DNA of 64,000 bases from Haematococcus lacustris. Its lineage: Eukaryota; Chlorophyta; Chlorophyceae; Chlamydomonadales; Haematococcaceae. The DNA lies in the NCBI GenBank assembly GCA_030144725.1, contig JASKMD010000008.1, positions 17,645,667 through 17,709,666 of the forward strand, in the 5' to 3' direction. Below are positions 18,436-29,898 of the stretch, piece by piece (within the stretch, counting starts at the first letter, position 1; every line of letters starts with the position of its first letter). A program made the translations under genes and the position numbers. The notes under the pieces are model-generated. The model was not told the DNA's origin and did no database searches. It saw only the letters and a program-made list of their open reading frames with translations.

Positions 18436-19701
18436 TGCTACCTCAGGTGTGCTACCTCAGGCTGCCAGGATGTGCGCATGTTGTGTGACGCTATGCGGCT
18501 TGTTTGTGTGGGCAGGCTGCTGGGCTGTGTAGCTCTGCTGCCATGTTGTGTATGATGTTCTCTGCAAGGAATGCAGGAGTGTAGGCTGTAGCTAGAGCTA
18601 TGCTGGGTGTCGTCTCTGTGGCTGATGACTGAGCTCTGCAATAGTGTAGGTTGATGTGGCCTTCGATGATTGTAACCGTGATGGTTGATGCCTTGGGTTG
18701 TGGGTTGGCCTGATGGTAGATTGAGCCAGTGGACTGTGATCAGTGGTGTGTAACTGTGCCTTACAACTCTGTGGTAGGAGGTTTGATCCCGACCTGGCCG
18801 TGAATGTTAAGGCAGCGTGCCAGGTAACAATGGAAGGTGGAGACACAGCCTTGTAACATGGCTGGTGGTGTGTTCTGCGGTCTGAGGCTCGTGTTTTGGT
18901 CTGATGATGATGATTCAGCAAGAGGTTTACGTGTACGCCTGGGGTTGGTAGTGTTTACAACGAGTGTCAACGTAACTGGAGAAAGGGTGGAGGTGGGGCT
19001 GATGGTGGTGTGCTCAGGTTGTTGAGCCAGTGACCAGACATGGTTTGATACTGTGCTGATGGCTATGATGGTACCGTGGTTGGTGCTTCGGCCAGACTGT
19101 GTGCCCTAATGGACTGGTAGAAGCTAAGACACAGCCAATTAAACATGGCTGGCTTTACAATGTCAACGTATCGTGAGGGTGGTGGTGGTATTGATGGAGG
19201 TGCACGCAGGCTGCTGGCAAACTGTAACTGGGCTGCAAGTAAACGAAGGCTTCCAGCCCGCCTGTCTTGGGCTGCGTGTCGAACTTGGGCTGCGAAGTGA
19301 AGCTAAGCAATGGGTGGGTCCCGCGAGGTACTAAGGTCCCGCGAGGTACGGAGTCCAGATTTCACTGCAAAGAGCAGGTAGCACTGCATGCAGCAGGTAG
19401 AGCACTGCTTGCGCAGGTAAACACCGCTGTCGCGGGTAGTCACTGCTTTCGCAGGTGGGCACCGCTTTCGCGGGTAGGCATCTGAAACACTGCAGGTACA
19501 AACACTGCAGGTCAGCGCTGCGAGTTAAGCAGCTGAGCAAGCTCACATTGCGATGGTGCTGGTGTGTCAGCGGTAGCTTGAGCCTTCGGCGTTCTTGCAC
19601 CGGAGGTACTGCCCGAAAGTACTGCCCAAAACCTCAAAAGCTCGACTACTGCGTTGCGTGAGGCAAGAGCACAGGCTGATGATCGATGCGAGGAAACCAA
19701 A
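18436..19701. other. Non-coding interior of the short LTR element
   Basis: No recognisable protein domain on either strand. The 19320-19500 stretch has repeated cgcaggt and gcaggta motifs resembling the leader of the autonomous element at 20850-20960 (reverse orientation), so it is probably the packaging or leader region. Confidence 0.5.
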
Positions 19702-20028
19702 TGTTAGAGTATAGCCGGGGCAGCAGTATACATGGCTGGCGACGGAGGCCAGAATCTATTCCGACAGTGGTAGTGGCTGCGTAGGGGCTGTTGCTGATGC
19801 TTTCGTACTCTGGAAGTAGCGCGCTTCAGACATCGAGTAGACAGGATCCCTCATCAGACATCGAGTAGACAGGATCAGTCATCCCCAATCCAATCCAAAA
19901 AAACTCCCAAGGCCTGGTTGGTCTCAGCTTAAGTAAACCGAAAGTCACATCTCACGCATGCAAGGCTAAAAAGACTTGCAAGCGCATTCAAAGCTCATGC
20001 ATACCAGGTCTAAAGTTGAACTGTAACA
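19702..20028 (-). repeat. LTR (5' LTR of the minus-strand element)
   Basis: 327 bp, identical to the partner LTR except for one extra A near 19900. The bases immediately downstream on the minus strand (tttggtttcc) match those following the 5' LTR of the autonomous element, a shared candidate primer-binding site. Confidence 0.92.
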
Positions 20029-20247
20029 TGCAGGGACAAATGCAGGGATTAAGTTTTATGAGTGCACCTTGCAGCAGGCCCGCAGCACCGCATCAGCACC
20101 CTAGCCTCCCTCAGTGCCAGGCAACACCACCAGCTGCTTGGCATGATTGTGGCGCTTCATGGACAACTCCGCCATTTTCTTCTCGAACTGCAGCCATGCA
20201 CACAAGGCACACAGTCTGGCTGACATGGTGGCAACTACTTAGGCATG

Positions 20248-20626
20248 TGTTACAGTGCTGCTTTGAACCTAGTTTGCATGATCTTTGAATGCGCCTGCAG
20301 GTCTTTCCAGCCCTGCATGTTAGATCTTGTGTTGCATGCAGGATTCTACTAAAAGTATCTTCTGTTAGTTGTTAGTTGATCTTTGCTGATTTAATGTCTT
20401 GCATTGCTTATTGTAAGTACTTGGAGCCTCCCAGAACAGAGCACCAGTCACCTCCGTACAGTTCCGTCTGCAAGTCGTCTCCTGGAATCACCCGTCCGGT
20501 CAAGCGTCTTCTCTCAAGAGTACGCAAGCCACTAGTATTGCAGTTGCTTAGCTGTTCCGTCAGCTACTAATCGCAAATCCTCGTATAGTCAGCCATGTAT
20601 CCTGTTGTCCCAGCTATACTCTAACA
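20248..20626 (+). repeat. 5' LTR of the chromovirus
   Basis: 379 bp, TGTTACAGTG to CTCTAACA. The candidate primer-binding site starts with TGG two or three bases after its end. The cognate tRNA was not identified. Confidence 0.95.
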
Positions 20627-20844
20627 TTTGGTTTCCACGTTTTCGATCATCGGCCTTTGCAGTGCACGACGAGCACCCGGACGATTTCGACGTCTTGGCG
20701 CTACTCGGGATCAAGGACGGAGCTCCGACCCCCGAAGCACCTGCAGTTTCAGCTGCGAACCCACCAGCTCCGACTGCAGGTTAGTGCACCCAGTGGCTTT
20801 CATCGCCACGCCCACCTGCGCTAGATAGCAGTACAAGTGACTGC

Positions 20845-21375
20845 GTGCAGTGTTTGAACCTGCGAAAGCAGTGCCTTTACCTGTACGAACAGTGTTTCAC
20901 CTGCGCAAGCAGTGCTCACCTGCGAAAGCAGCGTTTTACCCGTGCAAACGGTGCCCACCTGCTTTTTGCAGCGCGCGCGACTACTAGGAAGCACACGCCC
21001 ATCCCAGTACCTGACTTTAGTGCAACATCGACTGTGGGGCCGACCGTACCAGTGACCGTACCGCCTCCTGCCCAGCCGCAACCCCACCACCGCCCAGTCC
21101 AGACATCCAGTTCCAACCCGTGCCAGCTGTGCGCGAAGTTCCGGGCTGCAGCGGACTACCATCACGCAACCAGCCGCGAGCTACGTAGTCAGGTGGCTGG
21201 TTTGCAGCAGCTCATCAACAACATAGCCGTTGGTAGGGCCACTATTCCATTTGCATACCCACAACCCATACCATACCCACACCCAGTCACAGTCCCACCA
21301 CCAGCTCAGGCTGTGAACACAAACAGCCAGGCAGCTCAGAGACGCCAGGCAGCCAAGGCAGCTAGGCGTGGATAG
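20845..21375 (+). CDS. Leader ORF ending at the gag start
   Basis: An open frame of about 176 codons whose stop TAG (21373-21375) is immediately followed by the gag ATG (21376). It has a Cys-rich repetitive start made of caggt-type repeats, then a Pro- and Gln-rich stretch and an Ala-, Gln- and Arg-rich end. It could be an N-terminal extension of gag read through the TAG, or simply leader. No domain recognised. Confidence 0.35.
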   Translation: MQCLNLRKQCLYLYEQCFTCASSAHLRKQRFTRANGAHLLFAARATTRKHTPIPVPDFSATSTVGPTVPVTVPPPAQPQPHHRPVQTSSSNPCQLCAKFRAAADYHHATSRELRSQVAGLQQLINNIAVGRATIPFAYPQPIPYPHPVTVPPPAQAVNTNSQAAQRRQAAKAARRG

Positions 21376-22357
21376 ATGGAGACCCCCATGACTGAGGCAC
21401 AGAGCGTCATGATGGCCCTCAACACAATGTCACAAGCATTAGAATCACAGCTTGGTGGCATGACAGCAGCCCTAACCCAATTGCTAGCATCACAACAACA
21501 CACCACACAAGCACAGACTCCCACAGCCCCTCCACAACCATCAGCACCACCACATCCAGTCCCACAGCAGGCACCTACCTTCATGGGCTTGATCAAGCTT
21601 AGTGAAGTGCCTATGTATGATGGCCGTGGTGATGTGAACACTTTCCTTTTTCAAGTGGCTGATGTGTTCTCATTGTATCCGGGTGCATCTGAGGAGCAGA
21701 AGATAGTCTCAACCAGTGTAAGACTGACTGGACTGGCAAGCGCTTGGTATCGATCCATTCGGGCTGACACCACATCTTTCTTCTCATGGCATGCATTTGC
21801 ATCAGCATTGAAGGCAGCCTTCAAAACCAAATCAGACGAGTCCAAAGCCAGAGACCAGCTGCACCTAGCAAGGCAGAAGCCCAACCAGTCAGCTGTGTCA
21901 TATGCTACACAACTCCGCTCACTGTACGTCCAGATTCCAGACATGCATGAGGGAGAAAAGCTGGACAGGTTCCGTCAAGGTCTACACCCACCACTACGAG
22001 CACTAGTCGACATCCAGAATCCCACTAGCTTCTCGCAGGCTGTGGAGATTGCTGTGGCTCACGACTCTGCATATCGAGATGCAGGCATTTCCACCACGGT
22101 CCCCATGCAACTGGGCTTCATTTCGCACAACAAACCACGGCCACGTGCACAAAGCAGCTCTACTGGGCAGACCTCCGCTGGACCACCAGCCATCACGATA
22201 CACACCACTCACGGAGGAAGAGAAAGCCCAGTATCACGCCAACAATCAGTGCACCTACTGTCGCGAAAAGGGACATGTGCTGCGTGACTGTAAGCACCCC
22301 AAAAAACAACCACATCGAAAAAACGACCAGTGGCCGAGACCGTCCGGCGGGAAGTAA
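21376..22357 (+). CDS. gag: gag capsid-nucleocapsid, frame-disrupted near its end
   Basis: The frame from 21376 encodes a retrotransposon-gag capsid domain ([15 protein letters not shown] ... [11 protein letters not shown] ... [14 protein letters not shown] ... [12 protein letters not shown]) and runs to 22287. The CCHC zinc knuckle C-x2-C-x4-H-x4-C ([14 protein letters not shown], about 22251-22292) lies in the next frame, which is open to 22357. A one-base indel near 22185-22195 best explains the switch. Gag forms the particle that packages element RNA. The knuckle frame overlaps the start of the pol frame (22330), so expression of pol by frameshifting is possible. Confidence 0.88.
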
Positions 22358-25300
22358 GCACGGTTCCACATCCACCACAGGCAGCTCCAGCTGACCTTGC
22401 ACTACACAGCGCATCATCCGCACCCACAGCAGTAGAAACTAGCGCTGAGCCCATTCAAGAGGCGAAGACATCAATCCCAATCAGCGACACAACCATAGAT
22501 GTGCTTCCAGCACCTACAGCACCTACAGCACCCATAGCACCACGCTATCGCATAACCAAACTCAGCAACACACAGGGCCAGCCAGCAGACTTGCTCATCT
22601 TCGCTGGCACATTCCACAAGCATCCAGTGCGCATTCTGATCGATGGAGGAGCGTCAGCCTCTTTCATTGATGAAGAGTTCTGCGACAAGTTTGAAGTGCA
22701 GGCAGCTCAGAAGCACGACCCAGACATGATCAGACTGGCTGATGGTCATCAACAGCAGAGCACAGCCATGATACCCAATGCACGGTTCAGGATGTCCTCC
22801 TACAAAGGGGTACAAACATTGCATTGCACCAAACTGCACGGCTTTGACATCATCCTAGGCAAACCATGGCTTGCTGACCTCAACCCACACATCGACTGGA
22901 AGCTCAACACCATGTCATTCCAGCACGCAGGGCGTAAGCACACCCTGAGAGCACCACCATCCCCAAAACATCCTGACATAGACAAGTACACCATCAGCAC
23001 GGCCGGGCTGCGTGTCGCCATGCAGACTCGTCAACCCATGTTCTTGGTATCCATCACTCCAGCTGGCATTGACTCTGCCACAGATCGTCATCAAATCATG
23101 GATTGCACAGCCATCACACAGAAGTTTGCAGATGTGTTCCCAGCAGACCTACCAGCAGGCTTGCCACCCCAACGTGCTGTGGACCACCGCATCGAAGTAG
23201 AGCCTGGCAAAAGGCCTCCCACCAGGTCCACATACAACATGAGCACCAGTGAGCTGGCTGAGCTGAAAGCCCAGATAACTGAGATGCAAGAGAAAGGGTT
23301 CATTCGTCCCAGCACCTCCCCATACGCAGCAGGCGTGCTGTTTGTTCGTAAGAAAGACGGCACGTTTCGCATGTGTGTCGACTACCGCCCACTCAACCGC
23401 ATCACCATCAAAAACAAATACCCACTGCCACGAGTAGAGAACATGCTGGACAGGCTGCATGGAGCAACGGTTTTCAGTAAGATAGACCTCAGGCAGGGGT
23501 ACCATCAGATTCGCATTGCACCAGAAGACATCCCCAAAACAGCATTCAGCACACGGTATGGACACTTTGAGTTCACAGTCCTGCCATTTGGGCTCTGTAA
23601 TGCACCAGCAACATTTCAACGCCTCATGAACGACATCTTCAGACAGGAACTTGACGACCATGTCATAGTCTACCTTGACGACATCCTCATTTTCTCACGC
23701 ACACATGAAGAGCATGCCAAACACCTGGACAGAGTTCTATCACTCCTACGCCAACACAAGCTCTATGCTAAACTCTCCAAGTGTGAGTTTGGCAGGTCTC
23801 AGACTGAGTTTCTGGGACACATCATTACATCCACAGGCATTGCATGTGACCCTAGCAAATTAGCTGCAATCAACTCATGGCCTGTCCCTACAACTGTGCA
23901 TGATGTGCGCAGCTTTCTGGGGCTTGCTAACTACTACCGCCGCTTCGTCAACAATTTCTCATCCATCGCTGCACCACTCACGGCACTCACACAGGCTGAT
24001 GGGCATGACAAGCAGGGCAAGGTGACATGGACCTCTACCCAGCAGTCAGCTTTTGATGCTCTGAAACAAGCACTCACATCGGCACCAATCCTCATTGCAC
24101 CTGATCCAACACAACCATACACTCTACGCTGCGACGCCTCTGGCATAGGCATTGGCGCAGTGCTGTCACAAGGCACTGGACCTGCTGAGCGTGTAGTGGC
24201 TTACCATTCCAGGAAGCTGCTCCCAGCAGAACGCAACTACCCCACACATGAACAAGAGCTGCTGTCCTTGGTGGAAGCACTCAAAGTCTGGCGCCACTAC
24301 CTACTGGGCGCACAATTCACGCTGCTCACCGACAATTGGGCAAACAAACACCTGCAAACACAGCCACGACTTGACAGTAGGCGACAAGCCCGCTGGATGG
24401 AAGTGCTCCAAGAGTACAACTGCCACATCGACCACATACCTGGGAAGCAAAACGTGGTGGCGGACGCGCTATCCCGTCGAGCTGACTACCAGCTGTACAC
24501 TTCCGCATTGGGCATTCCATTGGCCCCAAACACTCCGGGCATTCCATTGGCCCCAAACACTCCAGGCATTCCGACTGCCACGGGAACGGAGTCGCTCTCC
24601 GCACCCCATCCTCAACTGCACATCGATGAGCAATCAGCGACTGCAGATCCACAGTACCAGCGCCACCTAGCGGCTGCACTGGCTGGCAAAGCACGCCAGT
24701 TTCAAATCCAGGGAAACCTCATGTACCACACTGGACGGGGGACTCGCCGGCTTTACATCCCGGTGGGACCCATGCGCACCGCCCTACTCCGTGAAGCACA
24801 TGACATCCCCATCTCCGGTCATCTCGGTAGGGACAAAACCTACGCACAACTATCACGCCATTTCTTTTGGCCCCGCATGGCAGCATCAGTTCACAACTAC
24901 GTCCGCACCTGCACACACTGCCAACGAAACAAATCCAACACAGCCAAACCAATCGGTCTTCTACATCCTCTCCCTATTCCTCAGCACCGCTGGGAACATG
25001 TCAGCATGGACCTCATCACTCAGCTGCCCTCCACTGCAGCTGGACACGATGCCATTGTTGTCTTTGTCGACAAGCTCACTAAAATGATCCACGCTGTCCC
25101 CACTACCACCACAGTCACAGCACCAATTCTGGCACGCATCTTCTTCGATCATGTTTTCCGGCTGCATGGCCTTCCCAAGGTCATCGTGTCGGACCGCGAC
25201 CCACGCTTCACAGCTGCATTCTGGAAGGAGCTATTTCATCTCACAGGCACACATCTCAACATGTCGACGGCCAACCACCCTCAAACCGATGGCCAGACTG

Positions 25301-26145
25301 AGCGAGCGAACCGCACGCTAGAAGACATGCTCCGCAACTTCGTCTCACCCCATCACGACGACTGGGACACACACCTCACTGCGGCTGAATTCGCCTACAA
25401 CTCATCCGTTCACGCAGCTACAGGTTTCACACCTTTTCACCTCAACTCAGGACAACAACCACACACGCCGCTGTCTCTGTCTGTACCAGCGTCTCACGTT
25501 GCACCAGCAGACAAAGAGTCGGCTCAAGCCTTCCTCCAGCGCATGGCAGCTGATATCACAGCAGCCACACATCACCTCCACAATGCACAAGAACGAGCTA
25601 CTAAGTATGCAAACGCTAAACGTCAGGACCACAATTTCAAGGTTGGAGACCAGGTCTACCTGGCCGACAGCTTCTTCACTCATTCACAGATTGCACAATC
25701 CGCTGCTGATCACGCCACACGCAAGTTCTCTCCCAGGCAACATGGTCCCTTCCGTGTCCTTGAAGTAGTCACACCAGTGGCACTGCGGCTGGAGTTTCCT
25801 CCTGTCTGGAAGAGCATGCATCCAGTAGTTCACGTATCTCATGTTAAAGTACACAATGATGGATCCGCCATGTTCCCCACACGCAACCCTGCACCGCCAC
25901 CTGAGCCTGAAGTCATTGACGGTGAAACACACTTCCATGTGCAAGAGTTCCGCAACCACCGATTCCAGCGCCGTCAGCTTCAACTCCAGGTCAAGTGGTT
26001 GGGTCACCCCGATCATGAGAACAGCTGGCTGCCTCTGACCCAGCTACAACAAGACTTGTCCAAGGGAGTGCTCAAGAAGCTGCTCGACGACTACGCACGG
26101 CGTACCAAACAGCCCAAGAACTGGAAGACAACAGCAAAGCAGTAG
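22330..26145 (+). CDS. pol: pol polyprotein (PR-RT-RH-IN-chromodomain)
   Basis: About 1,270 codons with no internal stop. The order is: aspartic protease with [10 protein letters not shown] (about 22635; DGG in place of the usual D-S/T-G); reverse transcriptase with VDYRPLNR, the [13 protein letters not shown] block and YLDD at 23671-23682; RNase H with [13 protein letters not shown] (about 24130); a proline-rich linker with the IPLAPNTPG repeat; integrase zinc-binding H-H-C-C (24799-24930); DDE core with Asp in DLITQ or FVDK, Asp in SDRDPRF (about 25190) and Glu in GQTERANR (about 25290); and a chromodomain-like end with [17 protein letters not shown] (25985-26035). It is intact as a frame and could serve the short element. 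It copies element RNA to DNA and integrates it; the chromodomain is thought to bias integration to heterochromatin. Confidence 0.97.
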   Translation: MAETVRREVSTVPHPPQAAPADLALHSASSAPTAVETSAEPIQEAKTSIPISDTTIDVLPAPTAPTAPIAPRYRITKLSNTQGQPADLLIFAGTFHKHPVRILIDGGASASFIDEEFCDKFEVQAAQKHDPDMIRLADGHQQQSTAMIPNARFRMSSYKGVQTLHCTKLHGFDIILGKPWLADLNPHIDWKLNTMSFQHAGRKHTLRAPPSPKHPDIDKYTISTAGLRVAMQTRQPMFLVSITPAGIDSATDRHQIMDCTAITQKFADVFPADLPAGLPPQRAVDHRIEVEPGKRPPTRSTYNMSTSELAELKAQITEMQEKGFIRPSTSPYAAGVLFVRKKDGTFRMCVDYRPLNRITIKNKYPLPRVENMLDRLHGATVFSKIDLRQGYHQIRIAPEDIPKTAFSTRYGHFEFTVLPFGLCNAPATFQRLMNDIFRQELDDHVIVYLDDILIFSRTHEEHAKHLDRVLSLLRQHKLYAKLSKCEFGRSQTEFLGHIITSTGIACDPSKLAAINSWPVPTTVHDVRSFLGLANYYRRFVNNFSSIAAPLTALTQADGHDKQGKVTWTSTQQSAFDALKQALTSAPILIAPDPTQPYTLRCDASGIGIGAVLSQGTGPAERVVAYHSRKLLPAERNYPTHEQELLSLVEALKVWRHYLLGAQFTLLTDNWANKHLQTQPRLDSRRQARWMEVLQEYNCHIDHIPGKQNVVADALSRRADYQLYTSALGIPLAPNTPGIPLAPNTPGIPTATGTESLSAPHPQLHIDEQSATADPQYQRHLAAALAGKARQFQIQGNLMYHTGRGTRRLYIPVGPMRTALLREAHDIPISGHLGRDKTYAQLSRHFFWPRMAASVHNYVRTCTHCQRNKSNTAKPIGLLHPLPIPQHRWEHVSMDLITQLPSTAAGHDAIVVFVDKLTKMIHAVPTTTTVTAPILARIFFDHVFRLHGLPKVIVSDRDPRFTAAFWKELFHLTGTHLNMSTANHPQTDGQTERANRTLEDMLRNFVSPHHDDWDTHLTAAEFAYNSSVHAATGFTPFHLNSGQQPHTPLSLSVPASHVAPADKESAQAFLQRMAADITAATHHLHNAQERATKYANAKRQDHNFKVGDQVYLADSFFTHSQIAQSAADHATRKFSPRQHGPFRVLEVVTPVALRLEFPPVWKSMHPVVHVSHVKVHNDGSAMFPTRNPAPPPEPEVIDGETHFHVQEFRNHRFQRRQLQLQVKWLGHPDHENSWLPLTQLQQDLSKGVLKKLLDDYARRTKQPKNWKTTAKQ

Positions 26146-26189
26146 AAGGTTTTCAGCTCCGGGACGTAGCTTTTCGGAGTGGGGGAGAG

Positions 26190-26569
26190 TGTTACAGTGC
26201 TGCTTTGAACCTAGTTTGCATGATCTTTGAATGCGCCTGCAGGTCTTTCCAGCCCTGCATGTTAGATCTTGTGTTGCATGCGGGATTCTACTAAAAGTAT
26301 CTTCTGTTAGTTGTTAGTTGATCTTTGCTGATTTAATGTCTAGCATTGCTTATTGTAAGTACTTGGAGCTTCCCAGAACAAAGCACCAGTCACCTCCGTG
26401 CAGTTCCGTCTGCAAGTCGTCTCCCTGGAATCACCCGTCCGGTCAAGCGTCTTCTCTCAAGAGTACGCAAGCCATTAGTATTGCAGTTGCTTAGCTGTTC
26501 CGTCTGCTACTAATCGCAAATCCTCGTATAGTCAGCCATGTATCCTGTTGTCCCGGCTATCCTCTAACA
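26190..26569 (+). repeat. 3' LTR of the chromovirus
   Basis: 380 bp, about 97 percent identical to the 5' LTR by direct comparison (roughly ten differences including one inserted C). Confidence 0.95.
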
Positions 26570-26925
26570 GCATGGCACGGCCAACTACTCTTTTGCTTCA
26601 TGCCCAATCCATCACCTCTCAGTCCCATACCCTCCCTCCCACCCACCCACCCACCTACCCTCACCTGCTTGAAGAACTGCTCCAGCGCCCGGTCCTGAGC
26701 TCCGCAAAGCCTCAGCCGTTGCCGTGCCCACTTGGGGTCCAGGTACACCTCCCACACCGTCCGTTGTGGCCAGGGTGACGTTATTGTGCTTCAGGTTGGC
26801 CTCCAGGGAGGTATCGGCTGAGCAGGCTGCTGTCAGGTGCTTGAGATGGGGCTAAATCAGGCTATGACACTTTCAAGGCGTCATCAGTGCCGCCCCTGAC
26901 CTGCTCCCCCCTCCTGCTGCACCCC

Positions 26926-27995
26926 CCTTGGCAGCAGCAGGCAGCTGATGCAAGTGCAGCCCGAGGGCTGCTCACCCATCCACTTGTTGCTGCAGCTGAG
27001 GAGCAGCAGGGGCCCAAAGCGGAGATGAACACGAGCTCGCCGCGCAAGCGCAGGGCGAACGTGAGAGACTGGACGCAAACTGCCCAGCAAGGTAACATAA
27101 CAGTGGCCTGCACACCTTGTGGGGCCTGGCAGAGTGGCCATGGCATCCGTACTGCTCAGTTGCATGTGTTTGGCGTGCCATGATCACCGTTTTTACTGCG
27201 GCGACGGTCCATGACTATTTGCAGGGGCTACTAGGCCACGTCGGTCGGTCGCGGCGAGGCGCGCATGAGGGAAACACGCATGCATTTGAATGTTGAGTTT
27301 TGAGCCACCAGTGCGCTCAGCACAATTTGCGGAAATTAATGAAACACGCTTCACCCCGTAACTTACAGAGTGATCTATCCGGGGACGTGCGTAGCACAAT
27401 CACCAAGGGTAGGTTTTCTGTTAGTTGGGGCCACCTGGGGCAACATGTCATTCCTTTTGCTAATTTGCGGTTTTCAGAGCAACCCCGAACCTCATATTCA
27501 GTGCAGAACTAAAAGTTCTGATCAGTCGCGAAGTGGCTGAGCTGAAGTGGGCACGGGGAAATATGATGTGGCATGAGGGCAGTAGGGAGCTGTGCAGGTA
27601 CGCTGGACGACTCCTTAATTCCCACCCAATTTCCAGCATGCCCTTGCGGCGTACGTGCCTAGCATTGACGACCGATATTGCCCGGTTGCCGAGCACATCG
27701 TACCCAACACTATTGCGTGCCAACAGACCTCCATGCCTACCACCCCGAAGCACCCTAGGGCCTATCTACCCGCGAACGAGCACCTTGGCGTGGGACGTGG
27801 GCCAGCCTGACTAACACGTCTGACAGGCAAGCCGCTTGCATGAAGTCACAGTGGGCAAGCAGCTGGCACTGCCATTCGCAATCAGTGCAAACAGCACAGA
27901 ACCCTTGCTTGCCTCCCTTGTTAAGCTCAACAGGGACTTGTCTGGCCACTACGCTGTGCAGAGTTTCAACGGAGTCTATGAGCCAGCATGGCTGA
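26926..27995. other. Intergenic with 5' Fanzor-like remnant and RPL13 3' flank
   Basis: 26926-27180 continues the minus-strand region upstream of Fanzor-like copy 2 but without a clear match to copy 1 beyond about 26960. 27190-27835 has no recognised coding sequence. 27836-27995 is the likely RPL13 3' untranslated region. Confidence 0.4.
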
Positions 27996-29349
27996 TCATT
28001 CCTCCTTGGCAGCAGCTTCCTTGGCCTTCTTTGCACGCACCCCCACCAACCGTGCGTTGGCACGCTCGATGCGAAGCTTGCCATATGCCTTGAACTCCTG
28101 CGCCGTCAGCATGCCAGGTGTTGAGCACACTCAGCCATCACCTCAGCTCCACTACAGAGTATATGAGAGCATTCGCAGCCAGCACCGTGCCTAGGACTAG
28201 CTAGTCAACTAGTCCTAGGCGTCACCTCAACACCACCTCTGACTTCCCTCCACAGGTCAGGATCAACATGCTGCCGTGTCCGAGTGTAAGCATCACATGC
28301 TAGCAGTCTGCCCTTCACACACAGGCAGGCTGTTGGTATCCGGCCACCAGTGGCTGCTGCACAGATTCAAGGCTGGGCCCACCTTCATGTCCTTGGTGAC
28401 CTTCATGAGCTCTAGAGCAGGTTTGGTGACAGTGGTGGGCTGCAGGGGGCCCTTGAACTGCTCCACAGCGCGGAAGTCAGCCACGGAAGCCTCACCGGCC
28501 TGGAGGGACCAAGGACATGGACAGTCAGCTTACTATGCCAGCACTCAGGTTGTGTAACATCAGCCACCCATGCAGTGCTGAGGAACACAGACAGGCCGTG
28601 TTGCCATCTTTGAGGCATCCTAGCTGTGTGTTGGCTACTTGCGCCCCAGGTGCGACATATACATACACATATGTACCTTGGGCTTCTTCACATTCCTTGG
28701 GAACAGCACAACATTGCTGCGGTATGCCTTCAAACGGGCCACGTTTGTCTGCACACAGGATGAAAGCAAGGAATGCATGAGGGATGCATGTGGTGCCAAG
28801 CAGGCTAGCCCAGTGGCACCTGCAGGCTCTCCAGCGACTTGTTCTTGCGGCGATGGTCGACGGCAATGCCGATCGTAGGAGCAAACTTCGCTGGGATACC
28901 AGCCTCCTGCAGCCGACAGAGCGGGTTGCATGCTTCATCGCCGTGCTGAGCACGGCTACAAATTCCAGCAAGCGCTGCTGCTGCCTCTGGCACAGCGCTG
29001 CAGGACGCCCATTGTGCAACAATGCCACCCGCTGCACCTTGAGCTCCTCCAGCGTGAACCCACGGCCAAGACGCTGCTTTGTGTTGTACTTGATCGTCTG
29101 GCCGCGCACCACCGGCTTCAGGACCCCGGCAACAGGTCTCGGGAAGACGGACTTTGCCTTCTCAGCACGGGCTGCGGCAGGGAGTGTAACTGTAGCTTAC
29201 AGCTCCCGCCATTTATGGCTGAAGGCCGTAGGACACCTACCCTTTCTCCTTCGCAACTTGCGTGCTGGCTGGTTGAACCAGGTCTTGACCATGAACTGCC
29301 ACTTCTTGTGGAAGTGGCCATTGGGCACGACATTGTTGTGCCGCACCAT
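27996..29349 (-). CDS. RPL13: 60S ribosomal protein L13 (eL13)
   Basis: Six exons join in perfect phase: 29241-29349, 29038-29171, 28820-28906, 28677-28748, 28383-28499 and 27996-28097 (621 nt, 206 residues, the usual eL13 length). The start is [18 protein letters not shown], followed by the family signature [15 protein letters not shown], then [47 protein letters not shown], a divergent middle and a Lys/Ala-rich end with [10 protein letters not shown]. All sites are GT-AG. eL13 is a structural component of the large cytosolic ribosomal subunit. The gene looks fully intact and is the clearest housekeeping anchor in the window, lying right beside the transposon nest. Confidence 0.97.
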
Positions 29350-29898
29350 CTTCCCCTGAAGACAATCGAGGAAAAGTGTTTGCTGGCTGCGCGGCTGCTC
29401 CAAGTCCGGCTGGCTTGCGTCGTCAGAAACACACCTGTTACGCTGCGGCACTGGCTAGAAAGGCTGTCGATGTAATTGCCATCGTTCACATCACCACCTC
29501 ATGCAGGTTACTCGCCATTCCTATGCGTCGCAGCTGACAGCGCGCATGACGGTGTTTTCCTTATTATTGAGCCTCCCTTGCAAACCTTAGAGATTGAGAA
29601 GATGGCCAACACTCCAGGGGAAAAGTTGGCATCTGCACGGTGTGAATGGAAACAAGAACCAGCCAAGAGTCGTCTGATCTCCATGCCACCACGCGTTGCA
29701 GTATACTGCACTACAGCCTCGTGGCAGTGGAGGAGCAGGCCTGCCTGCAGTCCCCAGTGTGTTTATGTATTTAATTCTTTTGCTGCTGCTTGCTAACATT
29801 CTGAAGTAGTAGACGCGGATGTCCAGCTGGACACGTGTACCATGGAAACGAGTTTTCTCAGTGTCTGCATGGCCAACTCCTGAACCACACAGCCCTCA
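29350..29898. other. RPL13 upstream region
   Basis: No separate gene recognised. Short frames at 29476-29800 on both strands lack domain signals. It probably holds the RPL13 promoter and 5' untranslated region. Confidence 0.4.

Larger units (their letters stand above)
17290..20028 (-). mobile_element. Non-autonomous Ty3/gypsy LTR retrotransposon, very young
   Basis: Two LTRs, 17290-17615 and 19702-20028, begin TG and end CA and differ by a single A in a homopolymer. A 5-bp duplication, tgcag, flanks the element (17285-17289 and 20029-20033). On the minus strand a purine-rich tract abuts the 3' LTR inside 17616-17650, matching the tract of the autonomous element at 26150-26189. Between them is only a short piece of pol, then non-coding sequence. 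It must have been copied by proteins supplied in trans. Confidence 0.92.
17004..20064. mobile_element. Foldback MITE, itself interrupted by an LTR element
   Basis: Removing 17290-20033 leaves about 317 bp with long terminal inverted repeats. The left end, starting cactcatagaacttaatccc, is the reverse complement of the right end, which finishes gggattaagttttatgagtg. A second inner palindrome, gttgcgctgtgaccc near 17140 and gggtcacagcgcaac near 17200, completes a hairpin-like structure. Comparison with the uninterrupted Fanzor-like copy 1 shows a 2-3 bp target duplication (ca or cac). It has no coding capacity. The transposase family is unknown. Confidence 0.8.
20248..26569 (+). mobile_element. 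Complete Ty3/gypsy chromovirus LTR retrotransposon
   Basis: LTRs at 20248-20626 and 26190-26569 start TG, end CA and differ at about ten positions. The 5-bp duplication gcatg flanks the element (20243-20247 and 26570-26574). The order is leader, gag, protease, reverse transcriptase, RNase H, integrase and chromodomain, with a polypurine tract ggagtgggggagag directly before the 3' LTR. Integrase following RNase H places it in Ty3/gypsy, and the C-terminal chromodomain marks a chromovirus. It inserted into an intron of Fanzor-like copy 2. Confidence 0.97.
16441..26925 (-). pseudogene. Fanzor-like (TnpB-related) gene copy 2, split by three nested insertions
   Basis: Pieces in minus-strand order are 26570-26925 (WEVYLDPKWARQRLRL...ALEQFFKQ, then a GT donor), 20065-20242 (intron end, then an exon with MAELSMKRHNHAKQLVV) and 16441-17003 (VVLVDEHRTTRVSSAVNG, then a frameshift, a Lys-rich linker and GRWIDRDCNATLNVQR). 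Each block aligns with the same order in copy 1 (45081-46707). A Ty3/gypsy element separates the first two pieces, and a MITE carrying another LTR element separates the last two. Frameshifts and in-frame stops are also present, for example after NG near 16910 and TAG or TGA codons near 16790-16850. TnpB/Fanzor proteins are RNA-guided RuvC-like nucleases; this copy keeps the RuvC-III D-x-x-N signature but cannot encode a whole protein. The family call rests on motif order only. Confidence 0.65.
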
